From: Paenibacillus planticolens
Lineage (GTDB): Bacteria; Bacillota; Bacilli; Paenibacillales; NBRC-103111
Direction: 5' to 3'
NCBI RefSeq assembly: GCF_013141725.1
Contig: NZ_WHNZ01000026.1
Location: 157,984 to 221,983, forward strand
Length of the DNA stretch: 64,000 nucleotides
Below, piece after piece: positions 28,629-37,884 of this stretch. Position 1 is the first letter of the stretch; the number at the start of each line of letters is the position of its first letter. The position numbers and the translations under genes were made by a program. The notes beneath the pieces were generated by a model. That model was not told the origin of the DNA. It ran no database searches and was given only the letters and a program-made list of their open reading frames with translations.

Positions 28629-29510
28629 ATGAGAAGTCCTGGCTGGAAGCTGCAGCTTCGCTTAGCCCCTTATTTATACATTTCGCCCTACTTTCTGCTA
28701 TTCTTGCTATTTTCTCTGTATCCGATTATTTATTCGTTCTATCTTAGCTTTACCGATTGGAACGGTTCCAAGGAAAAACGTTTTATCGGCTTGGAGAACT
28801 ATACGGTACTGCTAAACGACCATGCCTTTTGGCTTTCCCTGTGGAACAGTGTTGTTATTTTTCTGCTTTATGTGCCGATCATGCTGTTCTTGGCATTGAT
28901 TTTTGCCAGTTTGCTTAATGCCAACTGGATGGTAGGCAAAGGTTTTTTCAGAATGGCTTTATTCGTCCCCAATTTTGTATCCGTTGTTGCCGTGTCCTTC
29001 GTATTCGTCCTTTTGTTTAATACGCAGGATGGACTAATCAATACGCTGTTGTCGAACATGAATTGGACCAGTAAACCGATCCCTTGGCTGGAGTCGCCTT
29101 GGTGGGCACGGATATCCGTCGCGATGATGGTGCTGTATCGTTGGCTCGGCTACAATATGCTGCTGGTGTTAACCGGGCTGCAAAGTATTCCCAAGGACTT
29201 GTATGAAGCGGCCTATGTGGATGGCGCGACCAAAATAAAAAGCTTTTTCCTGATTACGGTGCCTCTTGTAAAGCAGATTTTACTTTTTTGCACGGTATTG
29301 TCGACGATCGGAACTTTTTCCTTGTTTACAGAGCCGTTCATTCTGACCAAAGGCGGTCCGCTTAACTCGACATTAACACCGGTTCTTATGCTGTTTAACG
29401 AAAGCTTCCAAAATTTTAACTTCGGCTACGCCTCTTCGATAGCGGTATGCTTTTTTATTCTGATGATGGTCATTTCTTTGATCCAGATGCGTTTGTTCGA
29501 TGAAAAATAA
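28629..29510 (+). CDS. Sugar ABC transporter permease (MalF/GanP type)
   Basis: A 293-residue, six-helix permease ('LAPYLYISPYFLLFLLFSLYPIIYSFYLSFTDWNG' at the N-terminus is classic for this group). The ATPase-docking EAA motif is 'LYEAAYVDGATKIKSFFLITVPLV'. Strong AAGGAGG precedes ATG 28629. It pairs with the permease at 29530 to form the membrane channel for the binding protein at 27192. Confidence 0.93.
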   Translation: MRSPGWKLQLRLAPYLYISPYFLLFLLFSLYPIIYSFYLSFTDWNGSKEKRFIGLENYTVLLNDHAFWLSLWNSVVIFLLYVPIMLFLALIFASLLNANWMVGKGFFRMALFVPNFVSVVAVSFVFVLLFNTQDGLINTLLSNMNWTSKPIPWLESPWWARISVAMMVLYRWLGYNMLLVLTGLQSIPKDLYEAAYVDGATKIKSFFLITVPLVKQILLFCTVLSTIGTFSLFTEPFILTKGGPLNSTLTPVLMLFNESFQNFNFGYASSIAVCFFILMMVISLIQMRLFDEK

Positions 29511-29529
29511 TACCAAAGGAGAGATCACT

Positions 29530-30402
29530 TTGCAAAGCACGGTCAGCTTGAACCGGCCGGTTAGGCCCAAATCAAAGACGGGAAAGACTAGTTGGATAGC
29601 CATCGTCATGTTCATTCTGATGGTCTTGGTCTCTATCCTCATGATCTTTCCGCTGCTGTGGCTGTTCGGTTCATCCGTTAAGTCCATTAGCGAAATTTTC
29701 ACCAATCCGCCGACCTGGATTCCGCATGTATGGCAATGGGGGAATTTCACCGAGCTTTTTGTCAATAGAGGCTTTGGTACAGTGGCCTGGAACAGCCTGC
29801 TGCTGTCCAGCGTTTTTACGATAGCAACCCTATTTCTATGCGGTTTGGGAGGATTCGCTTTTGCGAAATATCAGTTCAGAGGCAAACAAGTGTTATTTGT
29901 TTTCGTGCTTGCTTCGCTGATGATTCCCCATGAGGCCACGATGGTTCCGCTATTTGTTATTTATAAAAAATTTCACTTGATCGATAATCTCTGGGGGGTT
30001 ATTCTTCCTGATTTGGCCAATGCGTTCGGCATCTTCTTTATGCGCCAGTACTGCAGGTCTATTCCTGATGAGATGATGGAAGCAGCGCGCATTGACGGAT
30101 GCTCCGAGTTCACCTTGTTCCGTAAAGTAGTTTTGCCTAATTTGCGATCCGCTTTTGCGGCGCTGGGCATCATTTTGTTTGTCAAACAATGGAATAACTT
30201 TATGTGGCCCGTTGTTATTCTAAGATCCAAAGAAAATATGACTCTCGCTGTCGCTTTGAAAGCGCTGGAGGACAGCAACAATACGCCTTACCATTTGATT
30301 ATGGCCGGCTCGGTAATCAGCGTGCTGCCTCTTATCATCATTGTGCTCATTTTTCAAAAGCAATTAATTTCCGGCTTGACCGAAGGGGCTGTCAAAGGAT
30401 AA
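29530..30402 (+). CDS. Sugar ABC transporter permease (MalG/GanQ type)
   Basis: About 290 residues, six hydrophobic segments ('WIAIVMFILMVLVSILMIFPLLWLFGSSVK', 'VLFVFVLASLMIPHEATMVPLF') and EAA motif 'MMEAARIDGCSEFTLFRKVVLPNL'. ATG 29500 is in frame but lies inside the upstream gene with no ribosome binding site. TTG 29530 has AAAGGAG at proper spacing and gives a normal N-terminus, so I prefer it. Twenty-six bases separate its stop from the aldolase gene, consistent with one operon. Confidence 0.9.
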   Translation: MQSTVSLNRPVRPKSKTGKTSWIAIVMFILMVLVSILMIFPLLWLFGSSVKSISEIFTNPPTWIPHVWQWGNFTELFVNRGFGTVAWNSLLLSSVFTIATLFLCGLGGFAFAKYQFRGKQVLFVFVLASLMIPHEATMVPLFVIYKKFHLIDNLWGVILPDLANAFGIFFMRQYCRSIPDEMMEAARIDGCSEFTLFRKVVLPNLRSAFAALGIILFVKQWNNFMWPVVILRSKENMTLAVALKALEDSNNTPYHLIMAGSVISVLPLIIIVLIFQKQLISGLTEGAVKG

Positions 30403-30428
30403 CAGCAACTGGAAGGAGCAGAAACAGC

Positions 30429-31067
30429 ATGTCCATCTTGTCACACATTCTCGAACACAAAATTATTAGTATCGTACGGGGAACGGAACTGCAGCATATG
30501 CTGCCCGTAGCCCAGGCGCTGTATGCCGGAGGCATTCGTCTGATTGAAGTCACGATGAACACGCCGGACGCTCTGGAAGCCATCCGTCTGCTGCGCGCCG
30601 AATTCGAGGACAGCATGGCGATTGGGGCTGGGACCGTGCTCGATCCGGAGTCGGCGCGGGCAGCGCTGCTCGCTGGGGCCTCTTTCCTCCTCTCGCCGTC
30701 TTTGAACGTGGAAACGATACGTTTGACCAAACGTTATGGTGCGGTCAGTATTCCGGGCGCTTATACGCCTACGGAAATCGTGACGGCTTATGAACATGGT
30801 GCCGATATTGTGAAAATTTTCCCGGCTGACGCGATTTCTCCGTCATTTATCAAGAGCCTGCGGGGACCTCTGCCGCAAATTCCGTTAATGCCAACAGGCG
30901 GCATCGATCTGCACAATATTCGCGCTTATGCGGATGCTGGCGCTGCTGCCTTCGGGATTGGCGGTTCCCTTGTCCCTGCCAAGTGGGCTATCGATTACGA
31001 TTCTTTAGAACAATTAACAGACAAAGCAGCCCAATTCGTTAGGGCGGCTCATAGAGAGGAGATATGA
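30429..31067 (+). CDS. KDPG/KDPGal-family aldolase
   Basis: A 212-residue class I aldolase of the Eda/DgoA family, cleaving 2-keto-3-deoxy-6-phospho-gluconate or -galactonate to pyruvate and glyceraldehyde 3-phosphate. Visible are the proton-relay Glu40 in 'LIEVTMNTPDAL', 'GAGTVLDPESARAALLAGASFLLSP', the Schiff-base Lys129 in 'DIVKIFPAD', and 'PTGGIDLHNIRAYADAGAAAFGIGGSLV'. A much longer open frame exists upstream, but GGAAGGAGC before ATG 30429 and the family N-terminus fix the start. It lies three bases before the dehydratase gene, so both probably serve galactonate breakdown, making the galactonate-derived substrate more likely. Confidence 0.92.
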   Translation: MSILSHILEHKIISIVRGTELQHMLPVAQALYAGGIRLIEVTMNTPDALEAIRLLRAEFEDSMAIGAGTVLDPESARAALLAGASFLLSPSLNVETIRLTKRYGAVSIPGAYTPTEIVTAYEHGADIVKIFPADAISPSFIKSLRGPLPQIPLMPTGGIDLHNIRAYADAGAAAFGIGGSLVPAKWAIDYDSLEQLTDKAAQFVRAAHREEI

Positions 31068-31070
31068 TTT

Positions 31071-32219
31071 ATGAAAATTACCGGATATGAACTATTCAAA
31101 GTACCTCCAAGGTGGCTATTCCTCAAATTGGAAACCGATGAAGGCTTGATAGGCTGGGGGGAGCCTGTGATCGAAGGCAAGGCAGCTACGGTGGAAACGG
31201 CTGTTCATGAAATGATGACTTATCTGATTGGTAAAGACGCGCTTCGTATTGAGGATCACTGGCAAACGATGTACCGCGCAGGTTTCTATCGCGGGGGTCC
31301 AATTCTGATGAGCGCGATTGCCGGCATCGATCAGGCGTTGTGGGATCTCAAAGGCAAATATTATAATGCCCCCGTCTATCAATTATTAGGAGGCGCATGC
31401 CGGGATTCGATTCGTGTCTATTCCTGGATCGGTGGAGACCGTCCAAGCGATGTGGGTCAAGCAGCCAAATCGATTGTCGATGCAGGCTTCACTGCCGTTA
31501 AAATGAATGGGACAGAGGAACTTCAATACATTGATTCGTATGAGAAGATCGATCAGGTCTTGGAACGTGTTGCGGCTATTCGTGAATCTGTCGGCAAATA
31601 TGTAGGCATTGGCGTCGATTTTCATGGTCGCGTCCATAAACCGATGGCGAAAATTCTCGCTAAGGAGTTAGAACCTTTCAAACTGATGTTTATCGAGGAA
31701 CCCGTCCTAGCTGAAAATAATGAGGCATTACGCGAAATTGCCCGGCATACGTCCATACCGATCGCAACGGGCGAGAGAATGTTCTCCCGTTGGGATTTCA
31801 AGTCGCTGCTGGCGGACGGGTATGTGGATATTATCCAGCCTGATCTTTCGCATGCTGGGGGCATTACGGAGTGTAAGAAAATAGCTTCCATGGCGGAAGC
31901 ATACGATGTTGCGCTAGCACCGCATTGTCCGCTTGGACCCATTGCGTTGGCGGCCTGCCTGCAGGTGGACGCAACAGCGCATAACGCGTTCATTCAGGAA
32001 CAAAGTCTGGGCATTCACTATAATCAAGGCAGTGATCTGCTGGATTATATCGTGGATGGATCTGTATTCGCCTACAAGGATGGATTCGTCCAAATCCCTC
32101 AAGGGCCTGGTCTAGGAATTGAAGTGAACGAAGCGCACGTCAGGAAAATGGCGGCCATCGGGCATCAATGGCAGAATCCCGTTTGGCGGCATAAAGATGG
32201 CAGTATCGCTGAGTGGTAG
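31071..32219 (+). CDS. dgoD: D-galactonate dehydratase-like enolase-superfamily enzyme
   Basis: A 382-residue mandelate racemase/muconate lactonizing enzyme superfamily member. N-terminal capping domain ('[30 protein letters not shown]') and barrel with '[22 protein letters not shown]', 'FIEEPV', '[13 protein letters not shown]', '[20 protein letters not shown]', '[19 protein letters not shown]' and 'FIQEQ'. The Asp and Glu ligands for Mg2+, the HGR His and the APHCPLGP His correspond to those of E. coli DgoD, which converts D-galactonate to 2-keto-3-deoxygalactonate. Overlap with related acid-sugar dehydratases cannot be excluded. It is co-transcribed with the aldolase just upstream. No kinase (dgoK) or galactose dehydrogenase is in the window. 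Confidence 0.87.
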   Translation: MKITGYELFKVPPRWLFLKLETDEGLIGWGEPVIEGKAATVETAVHEMMTYLIGKDALRIEDHWQTMYRAGFYRGGPILMSAIAGIDQALWDLKGKYYNAPVYQLLGGACRDSIRVYSWIGGDRPSDVGQAAKSIVDAGFTAVKMNGTEELQYIDSYEKIDQVLERVAAIRESVGKYVGIGVDFHGRVHKPMAKILAKELEPFKLMFIEEPVLAENNEALREIARHTSIPIATGERMFSRWDFKSLLADGYVDIIQPDLSHAGGITECKKIASMAEAYDVALAPHCPLGPIALAACLQVDATAHNAFIQEQSLGIHYNQGSDLLDYIVDGSVFAYKDGFVQIPQGPGLGIEVNEAHVRKMAAIGHQWQNPVWRHKDGSIAEW

Positions 32220-32311
32220 GCGAAGTCACATATTGAATTTGATTTGAGCCCACATGGCTGTCAATAGAGGCAAGACTAGCGAAAATTCATAGAAATGATG
32301 AGGATATTCAA

Positions 32312-32340
32312 TTGTTATTTCATTCTATTGTTACGATAAT
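32312..32340 (+). promoter_or_regulatory. Promoter for the GH53 galactanase gene
   Basis: TTGTTA at 32312-32317 and GATAAT at 32335-32340, spacer 17. The gap 32220-32524 holds this promoter and an approximately 180-base leader; no terminator or coding region was seen in it. Confidence 0.5.
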
Positions 32341-32524
32341 GAACAAAGGAGATGTTGGAAGCGGCATTGAATATCCCGTCAGAAAGAGGTGAATCTGCAA
32401 GGCAAACGTTCAATCGGCTCCCATCCCTGGAACCCCGAAGAATCTACAGATGAGAATCGCAATCATTGCAATCACACCCCGAGATGATACGTAAATGTCA
32501 ATAGTATTCGTGGGAGGTAAGCAA

Positions 32525-35242
32525 GTGAAAAAGATGCGTAAATTACTGTGTACGGGAATGGTTCTAAGCACGATTGCGGGGATGCTGCCGGTAGGCGCCT
32601 CTGCGATGAACGGAACAGCTGAGATTACACCAATTGAAAGCAATATCGCAAAAAAATTCTGGGTGACGCCATCGTCCGACAGCGGCAATGCTACATCTAA
32701 ACTCGCTACCGATGAGAATATGAATACGGCATGGGTGGCGGACGATAATGAAGCGGGTCATTGGCTGAAGTTGGACCTTGGCGGCTCTTATGATAATGTG
32801 CGTAAGACAGAAGTGGTTTTTGCCGACAATAATGCGGTATATAAGTATAAAATAGAAGGATCGGCCGATGGAACGAACTGGTACGTCCTTGCGGATCGAA
32901 CCAACAACACCGTCGTATCCGAAGGCTTTACCGATTTGTTTAATCAAAAAGGCACACGCTATCTGCGCATTACCCTCACGGGGGCAAGCGATGGCGCACG
33001 AATGGGCATCAAAGAAATGAAAGCGTTTAACTATCTGCGCGACGACACCATCCTCGGCGCTGATATGTCCTATGCGGATCAATACAGCAGCAGGAATTAT
33101 TATTTGAACCCTAAGGATGCTGACAAAGGACCAGGCCCGAATGTCTTCGATCTGGTCAAGGATCGTGGCATGAAATTCGTTCGCCTGCGCATTTGGAATG
33201 AACCGAGAAGCGAGAGCACCGGCAATTTGTCCAGCCCGGACTACATAAGTCCCACCCGATCTGCGGCTGTTGCCAAGCAAATCAAAGCTCGAAATCTCGA
33301 GCTCGGAATTGACTTTCATTATGCCGACTCTTGGGCCGATCCACAGCATCAACCTAAGCCAAAAGCATGGGCTACGTTACCTTTCAATGAATTGGTAACA
33401 GCTGTTCATGATTATACCTACACCTACACCAAACAGTTAGTGGATCAAGGCACCACTCCTGACGTCGTCGCGATCGGCAACGAAATTATTAATGGCTTTA
33501 TGTGGGGCAGCGAGCAGGCGGAGATGAGCCCTGTACCGACGACTCCTGCCTATGCGGCCAGCGCTACAGGCAAGCTGACCTACTGGTCCCAACCAGGGGG
33601 CGCCATCCTATGGAAATATTGGAGATCCTCCGACCCTGTCGAACAGCAAAAGTACAATGATTCATGGGATCGCCTGAGTTCGTTAGTTGCCGCCGGCGTA
33701 AAAGCGGTGCGTGAAGTATCCCCAGCAATTAAAGTGGAGCTGCACACGACGGTGAATAAAGATCCAGATCCGATGAATATGCTGCCTAAGACGATGGAAT
33801 TCTGGAATCAATTGCTCACGCGCATCAAGGCCAAAGGCGCCGATGTGAATACATTGGCTATGTCCTATTACTCCGACTGGCATGGTACGATCGCCAATCT
33901 GGAAGAAGATCTCCACACGTATACGACGACGTACCCGCAATATGATGTGAACATTGCGGAAACGGCTTATCCGACTTCCGGCTGTCCGAATGGCTTGGGA
34001 GACTCTACCATTCCTTGTACGGTTCAAGGGCAAGCTGATTTTATGAAAGCGGTTATTACAGCCTCCAACGATGTCATTAACAACAAGTCGAGGGGCGTGT
34101 TGGTATGGGAGCCTCAGAACTACCGGCCGATGTTTGCGGCTGTGTCTGGTATGAGCAACTATTACGAGCCGTATGCTTCCATTGATGTCTATAATAAGAC
34201 CTTTGCGAAGAACGTACTCGAAGGAAATGTGTATGTGACCACCAATAAGACCAAAGCGCCTGCCTTGCCCGCCAAGGTGAACATGCTGACGATGAGCGAT
34301 GGCAGTATTGTTCCTGTTCCTGTGACTTGGAATGCGGTGAACCCGAATGATTATTTGGGTGTTGGCGGGTTTACCGTCACAGGCAAGACGGCTTATGGCA
34401 ATGTAACGGCCAAAGTATCCGTTGTTGAGGAGACGACGACGGTTCTGCGGGGCGCAAATAAGGTGACAGCCGGACAAAATTTTGATTTAACCTATGGGAT
34501 CGAGCATGTGGATCAGAACGTGTATGCGCAAGATATTACGGTGAAATATGACCCGGCACAGGTTGAATTCGTTGGGGCCAGTTCCCTTCGAGACGGTTTT
34601 GTTATTGTCGATAAAGTGGCGACAAGCGGGCAAGTTCGCCTGATTACGGCTAATTTGGGAAGCGATCATGCTGCCCAGAACGATTGGCTGAAATTGACCT
34701 TTAAAGCGTTGGCGAATTCGCCAGGCAGCACTACTGTTCAACTTTCGAATGTGCTCGTTGCAGATGAACATGGGGTTGAAACGAGCCTGAATGGCGCTTC
34801 GCATAGTGTACAAATAGGCGTCATCGATAAAGCGGCGCTAGGTGCTTTGATTACCAGCGCGCAAGGTACGCATGACGCTGCCGTCGAGGGCAGCAAGCCT
34901 GGTCAATACCAAGCGGGTTCCAAAGCGATATTCCAGACAGCTATCGATAAGGCGAACAGCGTGTTCACGAACGCAGCAGCAACGCAAACGGATGTCGATC
35001 AAGCTGTAAGCGGATTGAATGCTGCTATTCAAGCCTTTAATGCCTCGGTAGTCTCCCGTGCTTCGGCCGATACCAACGGAGATGGCAAGATCAGCATTGG
35101 GGATTTGGCTATTGTTGCAGCGGCTTACGGTCAAACATCGGCAAGTCCGGATTGGGATCTGTATAAAATTGCGGATATCAACGGTGACGGTAAAGTCGAC
35201 ATCGAAGATCTTTCCCAAGTAGCAAGGGAGATTCTGCAATAA
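32525..35242 (+). CDS. Secreted modular GH53 endo-beta-1,4-galactanase with cohesin-like and dockerin modules
   Basis: About 905 residues. Signal peptide ending near 'PVGASA'; discoidin/F5-8C carbohydrate-binding domain at about 35-174; GH53 barrel at about 175-558 ('ILGADMSYADQ', 'VRLRIWNEPRSES', 'IDFHYADSWADP'), acid/base Glu320 in 'VAIGNEIINGF' and nucleophile Glu479 in 'NIAETAYPT'; Ig-like Big_4 domain at about 560-637; cohesin-like domain at about 638-767; FIVAR-like helical domain at about 768-842; type I dockerin with two Ca-binding loops (DTNGDGKISIGDL, DINGDGKVDIEDL) to the end. It hydrolyses the beta-1,4-galactan side chains of pectin outside the cell, feeding the importer and lacZ. 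The upstream ATG at 32495 lacks a site, whereas GGGAGG precedes GTG 32525. Confidence 0.92.
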   Translation: MKKMRKLLCTGMVLSTIAGMLPVGASAMNGTAEITPIESNIAKKFWVTPSSDSGNATSKLATDENMNTAWVADDNEAGHWLKLDLGGSYDNVRKTEVVFADNNAVYKYKIEGSADGTNWYVLADRTNNTVVSEGFTDLFNQKGTRYLRITLTGASDGARMGIKEMKAFNYLRDDTILGADMSYADQYSSRNYYLNPKDADKGPGPNVFDLVKDRGMKFVRLRIWNEPRSESTGNLSSPDYISPTRSAAVAKQIKARNLELGIDFHYADSWADPQHQPKPKAWATLPFNELVTAVHDYTYTYTKQLVDQGTTPDVVAIGNEIINGFMWGSEQAEMSPVPTTPAYAASATGKLTYWSQPGGAILWKYWRSSDPVEQQKYNDSWDRLSSLVAAGVKAVREVSPAIKVELHTTVNKDPDPMNMLPKTMEFWNQLLTRIKAKGADVNTLAMSYYSDWHGTIANLEEDLHTYTTTYPQYDVNIAETAYPTSGCPNGLGDSTIPCTVQGQADFMKAVITASNDVINNKSRGVLVWEPQNYRPMFAAVSGMSNYYEPYASIDVYNKTFAKNVLEGNVYVTTNKTKAPALPAKVNMLTMSDGSIVPVPVTWNAVNPNDYLGVGGFTVTGKTAYGNVTAKVSVVEETTTVLRGANKVTAGQNFDLTYGIEHVDQNVYAQDITVKYDPAQVEFVGASSLRDGFVIVDKVATSGQVRLITANLGSDHAAQNDWLKLTFKALANSPGSTTVQLSNVLVADEHGVETSLNGASHSVQIGVIDKAALGALITSAQGTHDAAVEGSKPGQYQAGSKAIFQTAIDKANSVFTNAAATQTDVDQAVSGLNAAIQAFNASVVSRASADTNGDGKISIGDLAIVAAAYGQTSASPDWDLYKIADINGDGKVDIEDLSQVAREILQ

Positions 35243-35298
35243 GCAGCAAGTGAGACTGCTGGATTATGAAGATAGTTGTATAGGGAGTTAATGTTCGG

Positions 35299-35340
35299 AA
35301 AAAGACAATTTCCTGCTATTGCGGGAGGTTGTCTTTTTCT
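35299..35340 (+). terminator. Intrinsic terminator after the galactanase gene
   Basis: A long hairpin, AAAAAGACAA with inner CCTGC pairing to GCGGG and TTGTCTTTTT, ending in a T-run; it closes the galactan locus. Confidence 0.85.
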
Positions 35341-35433
35341 GTATTAAAAAGATGTTTATGTTATGTTTTATAACACGAAAAAGTATTCGATGAAAAAAAC
35401 ATGTCGATGTCACCTAAAATGACATTAAAACGG

Positions 35434-35463
35434 TTGACACGCAAGAGATGGAAAGCATATAAT
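35434..35463 (+). promoter_or_regulatory. Strong promoter of the aminoethylphosphonate operon
   Basis: Perfect TTGACA at 35434-35439 and perfect TATAAT at 35458-35463, 18-base spacer. The 432-base gap between the galactanase and the binding protein gene therefore contains a terminator, this promoter and a leader of about 205 bases. Confidence 0.88.
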
Positions 35464-35469
35464 CACATT

Positions 35470-35519
35470 ATAAAAACAACCAAAAGCAATTAAAATCAAT
35501 TTAAACAAGTTGTTTTTAT
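35470..35519 (+). promoter_or_regulatory. Inverted repeat over the start site of the phosphonate operon, candidate DeoR operator
   Basis: TAAAAACAAC (35471-35480) and GTTGTTTTTA (35509-35518) are exact inverses around an AT-rich core that holds two direct copies of AAAA(G/T)CAATT about 10 bases apart. It begins about seven bases after the -10, so a bound protein would block transcription. The DeoR regulator at 39653 in the same operon is the natural candidate. Confidence 0.55.
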
Positions 35520-35675
35520 GTTTATTATTGAATGATAAGCGATGTGAAGGGGGTTTTTGATCGCAGGTCGATCGGCGAAAACAACGTTTGCACCCAGACA
35601 CGACAAAATTAATGTAGAGAGAAGAGTGTGTAGTATCGGAAGGAACCCAATCTAACCAGGAGAGGAATCGGAACA

Positions 35676-36764
35676 ATGAAAAAATTAACGAGAAGTTTAG
35701 TCGTCATGGGTACTTTGGTATTTGTATTAGCGGCATGCGGCAAATCTGCAACAACCACGGAGTCATCACCAGGAGCTGCGGCTGGTTCCGTAGGAATAGA
35801 TTCAACCAGCAAGGAATTGACGGTATATACCGCACTGGAAGATGATGCGATCAAGAACTATCTGACTGGTTACAAAAAGAAATACCCAGAGATCAAAATT
35901 AACATTGTCCGAGATTCAACAGGGGTGATTACGGCCAAGTTGCTGGCCGAGAAAGACAATCCGCAAGCAGACGTTGTTTGGGGGTTAGCGGCAACAAGTT
36001 TGCTCGTGCTTGATCAGAACAAACAGTTGGAGCCATACGCACCGCAGGGGGTAGAACGCGTGCTTCCTGAATTTAAAGATAAAAATGTACCGGCGCACTG
36101 GGTTGGCATTGATGCTTGGGAAACTGCGTTTATTGTCAACAAAACGGAGATGGAAAAGCGTAAACTGCCAATTCCGGAATCTTACGCTGATTTAATAAAA
36201 CCGGAATACAAAGGCCTCATTACGATGCCGAACCCGTCTTCTTCGGGAACCGGCTTCCTGACCGTTTCCGGACTGGTCCAATTGGAAGGCAAAGACAAAG
36301 CTTGGGACTATATGAACAAACTGCATGACAATATCGCCATGTACGTTCATTCCGGATCGAAACCCGCTAAATTGGCCGGCACGGGTGAATACCCAATCGG
36401 TATTTCATTCGGATATTGCGGGCTGCAAGAGAAGAAGAACGGATCTCCGGTCGAAGTCATATTCCCGAAAGAGGGCTCCGGGTGGGACGTAGAAGCCAAT
36501 GCGCTCGTTAAGAAGAATACGATTAAGGAAGTATCCAAGCAGTTCCTGGATTGGGCCATTACGGACGAAGCTATGCAAGAATACAACAAAAACTATGCGA
36601 TCTTGGCCATCAAAACAGATGCTTCCAAACTTCCTGAAGGTTACAAAGTGGATCCGATCAAACAATTAATCAAGAACGATTTGAATGAAGCTGCGAAAAA
36701 TCGTGAAAGTATATTGGCTGAATGGGACAAACGTTACAACACGAAGAGCGAACCGAAAAAGTGA
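35676..36764 (+). CDS. Lipoprotein binding protein of a 2-aminoethylphosphonate ABC importer (PhnS-like)
   Basis: A 362-residue iron/phosphonate-type (SBP_bac) binding protein. Lipobox 'FVLAAC' with Cys21; mature domain 'LTVYTALEDDAIKNYLTGYKKKYPEIKINIVRDSTG', 'ADVVWGLAATSLLVL', 'WVGIDAWETAFIVNKTEM', 'PNPSSSGTGFLTVSGLVQ', 'GYCGLQEKKNGSPVEVIFP'. By sequence alone it could be taken for a ferric-ion receptor. The adjacent ATPase and fused permease, with phnX and phnW downstream, identify it as the aminoethylphosphonate receptor. AGGAGAGG lies before ATG 35676. It is the first gene of the operon. Confidence 0.9.
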   Translation: MKKLTRSLVVMGTLVFVLAACGKSATTTESSPGAAAGSVGIDSTSKELTVYTALEDDAIKNYLTGYKKKYPEIKINIVRDSTGVITAKLLAEKDNPQADVVWGLAATSLLVLDQNKQLEPYAPQGVERVLPEFKDKNVPAHWVGIDAWETAFIVNKTEMEKRKLPIPESYADLIKPEYKGLITMPNPSSSGTGFLTVSGLVQLEGKDKAWDYMNKLHDNIAMYVHSGSKPAKLAGTGEYPIGISFGYCGLQEKKNGSPVEVIFPKEGSGWDVEANALVKKNTIKEVSKQFLDWAITDEAMQEYNKNYAILAIKTDASKLPEGYKVDPIKQLIKNDLNEAAKNRESILAEWDKRYNTKSEPKK

Positions 36765-36846
36765 AGCGAGTATGGAGCGGCTGCTGTTTGGACCCGTTGC
36801 AGTGAGCAGCCGCTTCGTTCTCAATCTACGTATAAGGAGGCATCTT

Positions 36847-37884
36847 ATGCCAGAAGCATATTTATCCATTCAAGGTGTGAACAAAACATTTGACTCCTTT
36901 ACAGCGCTTAGAGAAATCAACATCGATATTAAAAAGAATGAATTCATTTGCTTGCTCGGTCCAAGCGGCTGCGGCAAGACCACATTGCTGCGTATTATCG
37001 CCGGTCTTGAGAAGCCGACTCGCGGGCGAATAAAGGTCGGAGGCAGGGACATTACCGCCCTGCCGCCATCCAAACGGAACTTCGGCATGGTTTTTCAATC
37101 CTACGCGTTATTTCCGAATTTAACGGCCGGTCAGAATGTGGCTTACGGCTTGCAAAACAGAAAACTTTCGCAGAAGGAAGTCATCGAAAAAGTAAGAGAG
37201 GCGCTGTCGCTGGTTGATTTGCTGCACTTGAAAGACCGTTATCCCGCCCAGCTTTCGGGCGGTCAACAACAGCGCATTGCACTGGCCAGAGCTTTCGTCC
37301 TGTCGCCGGATTTTCTCCTGCTGGATGAACCGTTATCGGCGTTAGATGCCAAAGTCCGGAATAAACTGCGAGAGGAAATTTGCAAACTGCAAGAGAAACT
37401 TGGCATCACAACAATTATGGTCACGCATGATCAGGAAGAGGCATTGACCATGGCCGATCGGATTGTCGTTATGAATAATGCTGAAATTATGCAAGTCGGA
37501 ACTCCGCAGCAAGTGTATGATCGACCGGAATCGCCTTTTGTAGCTGATTTTATAGGATCTATTAATTTCCTGGCCTATGGGCCTCACAAAAGCAACTTGC
37601 CGCTTTCTAATTTTGCTGTCAGGCCCGAACATATTCGTATTTCTTCTCCGGGTTCAGGCTTCCAAGCTGTCGTCAAGCATATGGAGTTTAGAGGTCCGTT
37701 TTATAGATTGCTTTTGCAGCCGATTCGCGAGCTGAAAGATCTGCTCGGCAATCAATTGCTTTCGGTGGACGTATCCTCCTTGCATGCCCACAAGCTGAAC
37801 TTGATGAAGTTTGCCGAAGTTTCCGTTGAGTTTCCGGGGGAGAATCTCATTACCTTTACGCCGGATGCCGTGGTGACCGCGTGA
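36847..37884 (+). CDS. ABC transporter ATPase for 2-aminoethylphosphonate (PhnT-like)
   Basis: A 345-residue ABC ATPase: Walker A GPSGCGKTT, Q-loop 'FGMVFQSYALFPNLTA', signature LSGGQQQRIALARAF, Walker B 'LLLDEPLSALD', H-loop 'TMVTHDQEEALTMADRI', then a C-terminal TOBE-like regulatory domain ('FAVRPEHIRI'). A longer open frame extends upstream, but TAAGGAGG before ATG 36847 fixes the start. It powers the fused permease whose ATG overlaps this stop in TGATG. The operon context gives the phosphonate assignment. Confidence 0.92.
   Translation: MPEAYLSIQGVNKTFDSFTALREINIDIKKNEFICLLGPSGCGKTTLLRIIAGLEKPTRGRIKVGGRDITALPPSKRNFGMVFQSYALFPNLTAGQNVAYGLQNRKLSQKEVIEKVREALSLVDLLHLKDRYPAQLSGGQQQRIALARAFVLSPDFLLLDEPLSALDAKVRNKLREEICKLQEKLGITTIMVTHDQEEALTMADRIVVMNNAEIMQVGTPQQVYDRPESPFVADFIGSINFLAYGPHKSNLPLSNFAVRPEHIRISSPGSGFQAVVKHMEFRGPFYRLLLQPIRELKDLLGNQLLSVDVSSLHAHKLNLMKFAEVSVEFPGENLITFTPDAVVTA

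Noticed and set aside
30204..30428. Upstream extension of the aldolase by 75 codons
   Set aside because: It lies inside the upstream permease gene in another frame; AAGGAGC and the aldolase N-terminus place the start at 30429.
32564..34477. Long reverse frames (262 and 264 codons) opposite the galactanase
   Set aside because: They mirror the codon pattern of the GH53 gene, carry no motif and lack a start site; the plus-strand domains are unequivocal.
35464..35675. Riboswitch in the long leader of the phosphonate operon
   Set aside because: The leader is AT-rich, and beyond the inverted repeat near the start site I see no conserved riboswitch core and no terminator/antiterminator pair.
36685..36846. 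Upstream extension of the PhnT-like ATPase by 54 codons
   Set aside because: The extension overlaps the end of the binding protein gene, has no family similarity, and a perfect AGGAGG sits before ATG 36847.
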